This document shows, one piece after another, positions 54,972 to 64,000 of a stretch of 64,000 nt of DNA. A program made the translations under genes and the position numbers. The stretch comes from Treponema sp. (GTDB lineage Bacteria; Spirochaetota; Spirochaetia; Treponematales; Breznakiellaceae). A model generated the notes under the pieces. That model was not told where the DNA came from. It made no database searches and worked only from the letters and a program-made list of their open reading frames with translations. Each line of letters begins with the position of its first letter. The stretch's first letter is position 1. The stretch is taken from contig JAISCR010000033.1 in assembly GCA_031265435.1 (NCBI GenBank), positions 1 to 64,000 of the forward strand, in the 5' to 3' direction.

Positions 54972-56693
54972 ATGAATGTAAATATCAACAATATACCCTT
55001 TAGTCGTTATGGTGCGTATGTAGCCTTAACCGCAGAGGAGGGGAGAAAAAGCCTTATTATACATAACGTTAGAAGCCGCCCATTTCAAGATCGGGCCCTT
55101 GAGATGTATATCCTCAAGGAAGGTCGTGCTGTAAATTATCAAATTGAAGCATTTCCTGAATATGTCCGGCTTATATCGCCTGAGGGAGAGGTCACGCTAT
55201 ACATAAGGGATGATGAAACCATAGCCTTTGATTCCCATGGTCTTAATTTATATTTTAAAGCCATGGATGATGCCTCGCCCGGAAGTTATGGCATTGAGGA
55301 TGGAGACCATGCTTTCCGTATTATAGAAACAGGAATAAGATTGCATATCTTGTTTGTGCTAGAGAAGGGGTCGGGCTCAATGACTGGTAGATATGTTAAT
55401 ACCGACGTTTGGCAATGGAATGGTGCTCCGGTCAATCACAAAAATGAATTTTCTGTAAGTTGTCAGGATGGACGTATTCTTGGCGCGGTTAAACTTTCAG
55501 CAGTTGAATCACCGTCGATACCCTTGCCCATTGAGACTCAAAAAGAAATAAGTGTAATAAAGGCTGAATGGGAGACATTTTTGGGGAAAATGCCTCCAAC
55601 TTCACATAAAACAGATGAAGAATTGGAATTTAATCTCGTCACGTGGTATAACTTGTGGTCCAGTTATGTTCATGCACGAGATATATACCGTAATGATGTT
55701 ATGGTAATGTCCAAAAAAACAATGACAGCGGTTTGGTCATGGGATCATTGTTTCAACGCCCTCGCTATGGCCGGTCTGGGCCCAAAAGAAGCTTTGGATC
55801 AGTTTATGGCACCGTTTTATTTACAGAATGAAAATGGTGCTCTCCCTGATCTGTTGAACCCAGGAATGGAATTACTCTGGAATTTTACAAAACCCCCGGT
55901 TCATGGATGGTGTTTTGGAAAGTTGATGGATAAATTTGAATACCCTAATGATATTCTCAAAACAGTATACGATGGCTTGGAAAAACAACTCAATTGGTGG
56001 TTTGTTTACAGGGATGAAGATCATAATGGGCTTCCCTGTTATGCACATGGAAACGATTCCGGATGGGACAATTCCTCACTTTTTGATAATGGTTATTATG
56101 TTACGGCACCTGATCTGTCGGCTTACATTTTCCTTCAAATGCGTACTCTTTCAAGGATAGCCGGAAAGCTGAAAATGTCTGGTGAAAAAACAGCATGGGA
56201 AGAGAAATCATCGGCCCTGTTGCAAAATCTGTTTAATCTATGTTGGAAGGAGGATCACTTTGTAGCTCTTCGCAGTCACGGAAGAGATTATGTTCCCTTT
56301 CCCTCAAGCCTTCAGACCCATCTCCCTGTTGTTCTTGGGGAATATCTTGGAGATGACAAAATGGCTGTTGAAGTTGCAGCCCTGAAGAACCGGTTCCTTA
56401 CCGAATATGGCCTTGCTACCGAGGCTCCTGATAGTCCCCGTTATGAAAGTGACGGTTATTGGCGAGGACCAATCTGGGCTCCGTCAACCTACATTATTGT
56501 TGATGGTTTAAGGCGAGGAGGTTATCCTGATTTTGCGGAAAGTCTAGCGCAGCGTTATATACATCTTTCGGCAAATGTTGCCAAGGGCAATTACGAAAAT
56601 TTTGATGCGTTGACCGGGAAGGGATTCCGTGCGCCCGGTTATACTTGGTCAGCCAGCGTATATATGTTATTAAAGTGGGAGTATCCACTTTGA
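54972..56693 (+). CDS. (alpha/alpha)6-barrel glycoside hydrolase (MGH1/GH63-like)
   Basis: WSWDHCFNALAMAGLGPKEALDQFMAPFY, ENGALPDLLNPG, YWRGPIWAPSTYIIVDGLRRGGY. Confidence 0.85.
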   Translation: MNVNINNIPFSRYGAYVALTAEEGRKSLIIHNVRSRPFQDRALEMYILKEGRAVNYQIEAFPEYVRLISPEGEVTLYIRDDETIAFDSHGLNLYFKAMDDASPGSYGIEDGDHAFRIIETGIRLHILFVLEKGSGSMTGRYVNTDVWQWNGAPVNHKNEFSVSCQDGRILGAVKLSAVESPSIPLPIETQKEISVIKAEWETFLGKMPPTSHKTDEELEFNLVTWYNLWSSYVHARDIYRNDVMVMSKKTMTAVWSWDHCFNALAMAGLGPKEALDQFMAPFYLQNENGALPDLLNPGMELLWNFTKPPVHGWCFGKLMDKFEYPNDILKTVYDGLEKQLNWWFVYRDEDHNGLPCYAHGNDSGWDNSSLFDNGYYVTAPDLSAYIFLQMRTLSRIAGKLKMSGEKTAWEEKSSALLQNLFNLCWKEDHFVALRSHGRDYVPFPSSLQTHLPVVLGEYLGDDKMAVEVAALKNRFLTEYGLATEAPDSPRYESDGYWRGPIWAPSTYIIVDGLRRGGYPDFAESLAQRYIHLSANVAKGNYENFDALTGKGFRAPGYTWSASVYMLLKWEYPL

Positions 56694-56743
56694 TCTATAA
56701 AAATATAGACATATGTCTGTATTATTAAGCTTGGGGGTAAATC

Positions 56744-58387
56744 ATGAGAAGATTTTTAGTTTCATCATTCATTTTCCTGTTTGTTACCGTCTTTGTGTTT
56801 TCGGGCGGCCAAAATCAATCACAGGCAAAAAGTTCGGCAGCCGTTGATTATGGAAAAAGAACATCAGGTCCAAATTACTGGATGGTAAAATACGATCAAC
56901 CGGTTACGCTTCACGTAGTAAATTACCCTGACGGTTCTGTTAATTTTCCTAGCGGTGACGATCCTTCAAAGAACGAATGGACAAGGATAATAAAAAGAGA
57001 CCTTAATATTGATATCGTTACAGATTGGATAAGTCCAACTACGGAATATACTACGAGATTAAATCTCGCCATTGCTTCCGGGCAACTTCCTGACGTGTTT
57101 GAAGCTAATGCTGTTCAATTCAGACAATTGGTTGATGCCAATGCAACCGCTGATATTACGGATTACATTGAGAATAATGCCTCTGATACTATAAAAAGTA
57201 TATTTGCATTTTCTCCCTCTATTCTTGATACTGCCAAAAGAAACGGAAGACTTGTCGGTATCCCCCAATTTGGATATGGGACCATAGATAAACCGATGAA
57301 TATCTGGCTCAGACATGATTGGAAAGAAGCGGCCAAAATATCCGTACCCAAAACTGTTTCGGAATTAGAAAATATTATGGCCGTTTTTATGAAAAATAAT
57401 CCCGGAACCTATGGGATGCCTTTGAATAAAAATCTTGATGAGTTATATTATATGGGCCCGTCTTTTGGTGTATATCCCAATACGTGGATTACCGCTACGG
57501 ATGGTTCCATTGTGCATGGCGGGATTCAGCCTGGAATGAAAGCTATTTTAACCACCTTCGCTGACTGGTATAGAAAGGGATATATTAAAAAGGATTTTAT
57601 GTCCATGGATTCCGATGCGGTAAGGCAAGATCTTATTTCAGGCAGGTTTGGCGTTCAAATCCTTGCAAATTGGTGGGGTTACGCAAATGGAACGGATATA
57701 GTTAATAACCTTGGAAAAGATGCTTATTTTGAGGCGTATGAGCTCCCCTCTGTTGATGGGAAGCCGCCTGTTCATCCTCTTCCATTCGATAATGGCGGTT
57801 ATAATGTCATAAATAAAAACTCCAAAAACATTGACGCCGCTGTCAAATGCACGAGTTATATTTTATATATAGCTCGTGACGCGATAACACAGAAAATCAT
57901 AACCTTCAAGGAGGCTGATGATATCTTGGTAAAAGCAGGACTTCATACCTTGAGGATGTTCAGGCTTAATAATCCGATTGACGAAATAAGCAACTATGAA
58001 GAGATTCAAAAGGCAGTAAAAACCGGTGATACTTCGGTATTTACAAATACAATGTCCTATACAAAATACATGTCTGCTCATGAGTGGGTTACAAAGGGTG
58101 ATGCGACCGGTGTGGGAAACTGGCTTCAAGGTTATGCGGATTTTTGCGCTTATAACTCAAATATAAAAGTGGTTAATGATAACCGTTTTATTTTGAACCG
58201 CTTAATGGGGCCTGTTCCTGAAGACGTTGCTGTATATGGAACTACATTGGACGATATGCTCAAGGAAGGTTTTATAAAGATTATCACTGGTGAAAGACCT
58301 GTGTCTTATTTTGATGAACTTGTAAATCAATGGAAAAATTCAGGGGGCGATGCTCAAACAAGAGCGATGAACAGAGAGTACAACTAA
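56744..58387 (+). CDS. Extracellular solute-binding protein (LplA-type)
   Basis: Signal peptide ...VFVFSGGQNQSQ; long CUT1-type SBP. Confidence 0.9.
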   Translation: MRRFLVSSFIFLFVTVFVFSGGQNQSQAKSSAAVDYGKRTSGPNYWMVKYDQPVTLHVVNYPDGSVNFPSGDDPSKNEWTRIIKRDLNIDIVTDWISPTTEYTTRLNLAIASGQLPDVFEANAVQFRQLVDANATADITDYIENNASDTIKSIFAFSPSILDTAKRNGRLVGIPQFGYGTIDKPMNIWLRHDWKEAAKISVPKTVSELENIMAVFMKNNPGTYGMPLNKNLDELYYMGPSFGVYPNTWITATDGSIVHGGIQPGMKAILTTFADWYRKGYIKKDFMSMDSDAVRQDLISGRFGVQILANWWGYANGTDIVNNLGKDAYFEAYELPSVDGKPPVHPLPFDNGGYNVINKNSKNIDAAVKCTSYILYIARDAITQKIITFKEADDILVKAGLHTLRMFRLNNPIDEISNYEEIQKAVKTGDTSVFTNTMSYTKYMSAHEWVTKGDATGVGNWLQGYADFCAYNSNIKVVNDNRFILNRLMGPVPEDVAVYGTTLDDMLKEGFIKIITGERPVSYFDELVNQWKNSGGDAQTRAMNREYN

Positions 58388-58449
58388 ATAGGACTATTAA
58401 CCGCCCATCTTTTAAGGGAGGTGGGTGGTCTGTCATTGGAAGGTTTATT

Positions 58450-59361
58450 ATGAAGAACAATTCTCTTTTTTCATTATCCGCCTTTAAACGAGAATGGTCT
58501 TACCACTTGTTACTTCTGCCATGTGTAATTGTTGTTTTTATTTTCTCATACATACCTGTGTATGGAGTGGTTATAGCCTTTCAAAAGTTCAATGTTGTCC
58601 GTGGGTTTTCTTCTCCATGGGCAGGCTTATATAATTTCAGACAAATATTTTCACAATTTCATTTTGTTGAAACGGTCTGGAATACTCTTTATATTGCTGT
58701 TATGAAAATTATTGGCGGCATCATTATTCCTGTATCATTTGCGTTACTTTTAAATGAAATCAGTTTTTTGCGATTTAAGAGAATATTCCAAACTCTTATT
58801 TATCTCCCCCATTTTTTGTCATGGGTAATAATGGCGGGTATATTAATAGACATACTTTCCCTGGATGGTATTGTTAATAGGGCTATACAGGCGATAGGTT
58901 TTGAACCCGTACAATTTTTGAGCAAACCGACAATATTCCCGTGGACTATGGTTGTGACTGATATATGGAAAAATTTCGGCTTTGGTACAGTCGTTTACCT
59001 GGCGGCTCTTACCGGTATTGATCCTGGTTTATATGAAGCCTCACTAGTGGATGGAGCTAACCGCTGGAAACAAACAATTTATATTACTCTTCCGATGATA
59101 ACCCCAACCATTGTTCTTATGAGCGTCCTTTCATTAGGCAGTGTACTGAATGCGGGATTTGATCAGATATATAATCTTTATTCACCAGCAGTTTATTCTA
59201 CTGGTGACATCATTGATACTTTCGTCTATCGTATGGGAATACAACAGGCACAGTATTCCATCGGCGCTGCCGTTGGACTTTTTAAGTCAGCTGTCTCCGC
59301 TATTCTGATAATCACTTCACAAGTTATGGCCGATAAACTGGCAGGATATAGAGTATTTTAG
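58450..59361 (+). CDS. ABC transporter permease (LplB-like)
   Basis: YHLLLLPCVIVVFIFSYIPVYGVVIAFQKFN; EASLVDGANRWKQTIYITLPMI. Confidence 0.92.
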   Translation: MKNNSLFSLSAFKREWSYHLLLLPCVIVVFIFSYIPVYGVVIAFQKFNVVRGFSSPWAGLYNFRQIFSQFHFVETVWNTLYIAVMKIIGGIIIPVSFALLLNEISFLRFKRIFQTLIYLPHFLSWVIMAGILIDILSLDGIVNRAIQAIGFEPVQFLSKPTIFPWTMVVTDIWKNFGFGTVVYLAALTGIDPGLYEASLVDGANRWKQTIYITLPMITPTIVLMSVLSLGSVLNAGFDQIYNLYSPAVYSTGDIIDTFVYRMGIQQAQYSIGAAVGLFKSAVSAILIITSQVMADKLAGYRVF

Positions 59362-59370
59362 GAGAAAAGG

Positions 59371-60261
59371 ATGATTAAATATATAAGTACATCCCGAAAA
59401 CTATTTTTGTTGTTTGATTATTTACTTTTGGTAAGTACTGGTTTTGTTTGTCTTTTACCTTTTATCAACCTTTTAGCAATTTCTTTTTCAGGAAGTGCTC
59501 CTGTCTCGGCTGGAAGGGTATTGTTTTGGCCTGTTGAATTTACTCTTTCATCTTATGAATTTGCGGTAAAAGGCGGAAAATTTTTTGTTGCTCTCTGGGT
59601 ATCAATTAAAAGGGTAATACTTGGAGTTAGTATTAATATAACAATGATGATATGTGCCGCATATCCTTTAGCAAAAAACAAAGAACATTTTCGATGGAGG
59701 AATATATACATGGTTTATTTTTTAGTTACTATAATAATAAGCGGTGGCTTGATCCCCCTGTATATTGTTGTAGTTAAACTAAAGTTGATAGATAGTTTAT
59801 GGGCCCTTGTATTACCAGGCGCATTACCGGTAGGCACAATGGTTATTCTTATGAATTTTATCAGACAGATGCCACAGGATATTGAAGAGGCTGCTATCAT
59901 AGATGGCGCCGGTGTCTTTTCACGCTTAATAAGGGTAATATTGCCGCTTCTAAAACCGGCTCTTGCTACCGTCGGCCTGTTTTGCATTGTAGGGCACTGG
60001 AACGATTGGTTTGGTGGTATTATATTTATGAACCGGCCTGAAAACTATCCTCTTCAAAGTTACCTGCAAACTCTGCTCACATCAATAGAGGAAATGATGC
60101 GATTTAGCGGTATTGATTATACACGCTTGCTCGGAATGATGAGCGCGCGAACCGGAAGAGCAGCCCAGTTATTCTTGGGTGCGGTTCCAATGATGGTGGT
60201 TTATCCTTTTCTTCAAAGATACTTCACCACTGGTCTTGTACTCGGGAGCGTGAAAGGATAA
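59371..60261 (+). CDS. ABC transporter permease (LplC/YtcP-like)
   Basis: EEAAIIDGAGVFSRLIRVILPLLKPALATV. Confidence 0.92.
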   Translation: MIKYISTSRKLFLLFDYLLLVSTGFVCLLPFINLLAISFSGSAPVSAGRVLFWPVEFTLSSYEFAVKGGKFFVALWVSIKRVILGVSINITMMICAAYPLAKNKEHFRWRNIYMVYFLVTIIISGGLIPLYIVVVKLKLIDSLWALVLPGALPVGTMVILMNFIRQMPQDIEEAAIIDGAGVFSRLIRVILPLLKPALATVGLFCIVGHWNDWFGGIIFMNRPENYPLQSYLQTLLTSIEEMMRFSGIDYTRLLGMMSARTGRAAQLFLGAVPMMVVYPFLQRYFTTGLVLGSVKG

Positions 60262-60265
60262 AACC

Positions 60266-61534
60266 ATGTCTGAAACAAAAACTATTTCTTGCCCTCCTAT
60301 TTCAAAGGTGGAAATTGCTCATTTAAGGGAATTGGCAAAAAAGCAATTGGAATATTCAAAATTACCCGTAATGGATGAGAGAAAGACATTATGGTATCTC
60401 CATAACAAAGTATCGGGAGTGCGGCCTATGGTTGTTATGGAAGAAGGTACATTTATCAATGACATATTGCCTAAACAATTCTGTTCTCATCCTGTGGCCG
60501 TAAGTATTGAACGACAAATCAATCAGGTAATCGCCGCTTATGAAATATTTGATGATGATAAAGTTGTACCTGATTTTTTTCCTGTGTATTTTGATATTGA
60601 TGTTGATTTTTTAGGATTAAAAATAAATTGCAGCTATGCTGATAATTCGGTCGGTTTTCATTTGAATCCAATATTTGAAACGATAGAGGAAGGATTGCCA
60701 ATTATCAAACCTTCTGTGTTTTTCTATAATAAGGAGAAAACCGAAGAATATGAGAATATTGTTTCTGACATTTTAGATGGCATTCTTCCTGTTGTATACA
60801 AAAACGGCTTTAATGTATGGTCTAATAATCCTCCTGCTATTCTTTTAAATATGATGGGTATGGAAAATATGTTTACAGCAATGATTTCTGAATCAGATAA
60901 ATTTAAATATGTCATTAAATTGATCACGGATGATATAAAAAGATGCTTGCGGTGGCAGGAAGAAAATAAACTTATAACAATCAATAATAACAACGATTAT
61001 ATGGGTTCGGGAAGTTACTGCTTTACCGATGAACTTCCTGCGTCATCGTATGCGGGTACTGTCCGTTCCATTGACACCTGGGGTTTTTTGTCAGGTCAAG
61101 AAGCTGTCGGAATATCACCAGAACATTTTCATGAATACTTTTATTCTTCCTTTGAGGAACTTTCAAAAGAATTTGGTCTCTTGTATTGGGGATGCTGTGA
61201 ACCAGTACACGGCATTTGGGATAAAAGTCTTTCACGTATTTCAAATTTACGAAAAATATCCATATCAAATTGGTGCGATGAAGGGGCTATGGCCGATCGG
61301 TTAACCGGGAAAAAAATCATCTATTCAAGGAAGCCTTCGCCAAATTTTACTGGAATAAAAGCTGAATTTGATGAAGAATTATTTACATCATATATAAAAC
61401 GAACCGCAGAGATTTGCAAAGGAAAATGCAAAACTGAGTTCATCTTTCGGGATATTTATTCACTGCATGGCAACATCGGAAAAACACGAAAAATAGTTGA
61501 TATAACGAGGCGTATTGCTGAAACAATGTATTGA
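60266..61534 (+). CDS. Uroporphyrinogen-decarboxylase-fold (URO-D-like) protein
   Basis: TIM-barrel-like; LLYWGCCEPVHGIWDKSLSRISNLRKISISNWCD typical of URO-D-like proteins in sugar operons. Confidence 0.7.
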   Translation: MSETKTISCPPISKVEIAHLRELAKKQLEYSKLPVMDERKTLWYLHNKVSGVRPMVVMEEGTFINDILPKQFCSHPVAVSIERQINQVIAAYEIFDDDKVVPDFFPVYFDIDVDFLGLKINCSYADNSVGFHLNPIFETIEEGLPIIKPSVFFYNKEKTEEYENIVSDILDGILPVVYKNGFNVWSNNPPAILLNMMGMENMFTAMISESDKFKYVIKLITDDIKRCLRWQEENKLITINNNNDYMGSGSYCFTDELPASSYAGTVRSIDTWGFLSGQEAVGISPEHFHEYFYSSFEELSKEFGLLYWGCCEPVHGIWDKSLSRISNLRKISISNWCDEGAMADRLTGKKIIYSRKPSPNFTGIKAEFDEELFTSYIKRTAEICKGKCKTEFIFRDIYSLHGNIGKTRKIVDITRRIAETMY

Positions 61535-61619
61535 TATTCCTTAATACGCTGATTCGTATCTGAATACTTGGGAGGAATCGACGGATCTAATAGTAAAAAT
61601 TTATGCTGGGGGATAATAT

Positions 61620-61850
61620 ATGAAGAGCCGCACAAGAATAATCAATACTGTTCTGATGAAAGATATCGACCGCCAGCCTTTGTCCTTTTATTTTGGTCCC
61701 TGGCCCGAAACTATTGACAGGTGGGAAAAAGAAGGACTTCCCAAGGGAAGCCGATGGGATGTAGATCTTGGTCTTGATCCCGGTATTCGTCATGTAGATG
61801 TTAATCTTTGTATCATCTTTACGTATGAGAATAGAAAAATACCGCAATAA
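61620..61850 (+). pseudogene. N-terminal fragment of a second URO-D-family protein
   Basis: MKSRTRIINTVLMKDIDRQPLSFYFGPWPETIDRWEKEGLPKGSRWDVDLGLDPGIRHVDVN then divergent tail and stop; only 76 aa. Confidence 0.65.
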
Positions 61851-61899
61851 ACAGATTGAGGATATTGCGTAATTTTATTATTTACGGAGGAAAATTACT

Positions 61900-63972
61900 A
61901 TGCTTAAACTGGAAACAACTTCACTGACGGTTGGGTTTGATGAATCAAACGGCTCTTTGGTTCAACTCTACTCAAAATTATCCTCCTGGCCGTTGATCGA
62001 CCGGGAACAGCTTGGGCTCTCATGGCGCCTTATGCTCCCTCTGGAAGGGCGGCGTAACAACAACGCCTGGGGGCATTTACAGCAAAAACCTGAATGCAGG
62101 CAGACAGATAAAAGTGTCTCTTTTGTTTGGAAAGGAATAACGTCAGAACACGGCGGGCGGCACAATATTACCATAACTACCCTGTGCGAGATAAAGAACG
62201 ATCAGGCGGTGTTTTCCATGAACATCGTTAATAACGATCTTGTCTATGTTGAAAATGTTTATTATCCGTATTTTGGCGACTTGAAACGGCCTGAAAGTTG
62301 CAAGAGTCTATCCTTGAGCCATGGTAATTATTCGGATATGGCTGAATATTCCCTGTATCCTACTTTTCCAAATACAAAAGGATACTATGGTGATGATTAT
62401 CCTACAATTATTACCGGTGGCGGTATGGCAACGGCTCCTATATATCCCTTTGCGTTAATAGCTGATGATAAGGGGAATGGTATATATATCGGAATAACGG
62501 AACGGCGTATTGAGGCTACCACATGGATGGCGGAACTGCATCCGGGATATTCGGAGAGCATCACCAGCCGGGTTCCCGATACGGATAAAATAGGTTCCTG
62601 GGATGTGTATACCCGGTTTGGGCCGGTTCATTTTCCCTATGTAGCGCCGGGATCAACTTTTAATTTGCTGCCCTTCAGTGTTGAGGCGTATAAGGGGGAC
62701 TGGAATTCAGGCCTGTCCTGTTATACCAGAATAAGTAAAGAATGGAACAAACTGCCCGGCGATATGCCCGAATGGGCCAAAAATCCCCACGCGTGGCTCC
62801 AGATCCATATTAACGCGCCGGACGACGAACTGCGGGTACGCTATACGGATCTGCCGAAAATCGGTGAAGACTGCGTAAAACACGGTATAAAGGCAATTCA
62901 GCTTGTGGGCTGGAATAATGGCGGTCAGGATCGGGGTAATCCCTACCACGATCCGGACCCGCGCCTGGGTACCTGGGAGGAACTGCGGGACGCCATCGCG
63001 AAGATCCACGCCATGGGAGTCAAGGTGGTGCTTTTTTCAAAATTTGTCTGGGCGGACCGGTCTCTGGAAAATTTTAAAACCGAATTTGAACCCCTTGCGA
63101 TAAAAGATCCTTATGGCGGTTATTATATGCATCCGGGCTATCAGTACCATACGGCTACCCAGCTCATGGATATCAATACCCGGCGTCTCATACCCATGTG
63201 TTTTGCCAGCAAGGAATATATCGAAATTTGCAAGAGGGAATTCAAAAAGGTGGTGGATCTTGGCGCCGCGGGGATGCTTTACGATGAATGTCTGCATCAT
63301 AGTCCCACGCTCTGCTGTTTTGATACCTCCCACGGACACCGCTATGGTGCGCCGACTTACAGTAATGACGAAGTATTGATCGGCGAGTTCCGCAAGGCCC
63401 TTAACGGAAAAGAGTTTCTCATTGCCGGAGAAGCAATTTACGATTTCCAGCACAATTACTACCACCTTTCGTACACCAGAACATGGAAGCCGGATCATAA
63501 ACCGACATCCCGGTTTATGCGTCCTCAGGGGGCAATTATGACTGCGGTGGTTGGCTTTAACGACAGGAACATGATCAATCAATGTCTGATGAACCGGTAC
63601 ATCATAAGCTATGAACCTTTCAATTTTAAAGGAATGCCGTCGGATTTTCCCGATACCACCGCCTATGGCGCGAAAATGGATGCTCTGCGTACTGAAATGC
63701 GGGAATATTTCTGGGATGGGGAATTCAGGGATAAGCTGGGAGGCAGCGTGAGCGTCTCAGACGAAACCGTCTATTCCACCTATTCGGTCTTCGCCGGGAC
63801 CAATGGGAAAACGGGAATGGTTATCTGCAACTATGAGGATAAGCCCGTGACCCTTACGCCGAAATTTGACTCAGGAGCGCCGGCAATGTACCGTTTGGTT
63901 GACGATACGGTTCCCCAAAATATAAGCGGCAGCATAACTATTCCGCCTCGATCCGCGGCGGCGGTGTTTTAG
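61900..63972 (+). CDS. DUF6259-type glycoside-hydrolase-like protein
   Basis: Beta-sandwich N-terminus then TIM barrel: AIQLVGWNNGGQDRGNPYHDPDPRLGTWEELRDAIAKIHAMGVKVVLFSKF, GAAGMLYDECLHHSP. Confidence 0.8.
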   Translation: MLKLETTSLTVGFDESNGSLVQLYSKLSSWPLIDREQLGLSWRLMLPLEGRRNNNAWGHLQQKPECRQTDKSVSFVWKGITSEHGGRHNITITTLCEIKNDQAVFSMNIVNNDLVYVENVYYPYFGDLKRPESCKSLSLSHGNYSDMAEYSLYPTFPNTKGYYGDDYPTIITGGGMATAPIYPFALIADDKGNGIYIGITERRIEATTWMAELHPGYSESITSRVPDTDKIGSWDVYTRFGPVHFPYVAPGSTFNLLPFSVEAYKGDWNSGLSCYTRISKEWNKLPGDMPEWAKNPHAWLQIHINAPDDELRVRYTDLPKIGEDCVKHGIKAIQLVGWNNGGQDRGNPYHDPDPRLGTWEELRDAIAKIHAMGVKVVLFSKFVWADRSLENFKTEFEPLAIKDPYGGYYMHPGYQYHTATQLMDINTRRLIPMCFASKEYIEICKREFKKVVDLGAAGMLYDECLHHSPTLCCFDTSHGHRYGAPTYSNDEVLIGEFRKALNGKEFLIAGEAIYDFQHNYYHLSYTRTWKPDHKPTSRFMRPQGAIMTAVVGFNDRNMINQCLMNRYIISYEPFNFKGMPSDFPDTTAYGAKMDALRTEMREYFWDGEFRDKLGGSVSVSDETVYSTYSVFAGTNGKTGMVICNYEDKPVTLTPKFDSGAPAMYRLVDDTVPQNISGSITIPPRSAAAVF

Positions 63973-63974
63973 TT

Positions 63975-64000
63975 TTACCAGTCCACGAGGATCCAGTCAT
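63975..64000 (-). CDS. C-terminal end of a minus-strand CDS (...DWILVDW*), continues past right edge
   Basis: Minus-strand reading GAC TGG ATC CTC GTG GAC TGG TAA at the window edge; too short to assign. Confidence 0.3.

Overview
This window looks like a spirochaete chromosome, probably a termite-gut-type Treponema. That is inferred from gene content and small-protein families; no database search was possible. Housekeeping genes include dxs, cdaA-cdaR-acpS, truA, prs, deoC-udp, cdd, a UvrD/PcrA helicase, an elongator-type tRNA(CAT) and a tyrosine integrase. Accessory modules are: (1) a cobalamin-riboswitch-controlled B12 uptake operon (FN3 lipoprotein, TonB-dependent receptor, BtuC, BtuD), with a BtuF-like lipoprotein elsewhere; (2) a soluble [FeFe]-hydrogenase-like H-cluster protein fused to a methyl-accepting chemotaxis signalling domain; (3) a LacI-regulated ABC / GH51 arabinofuranosidase operon; (4) a four-carbon acid-sugar pair (PdxA2 and DUF1537 kinase); (5) an L-xylulose-type catabolic operon divergent from an AT-rich ABC-sugar / glycosidase / URO-D-like operon, the two sharing a GAAAAACGTTTTTC-type operator. 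At least three families of short palindromic intergenic repeats are present. One supplies a Shine-Dalgarno inside a GC-rich hairpin plus a tiny upstream ORF before a TrpR-family gene. A 14-bp poly-G tract lies in a promoter region. Two genes missing from the ORF track were found by eye: a 29-aa mS38/bS22-like ribosomal protein and a secreted protein running off the left edge.
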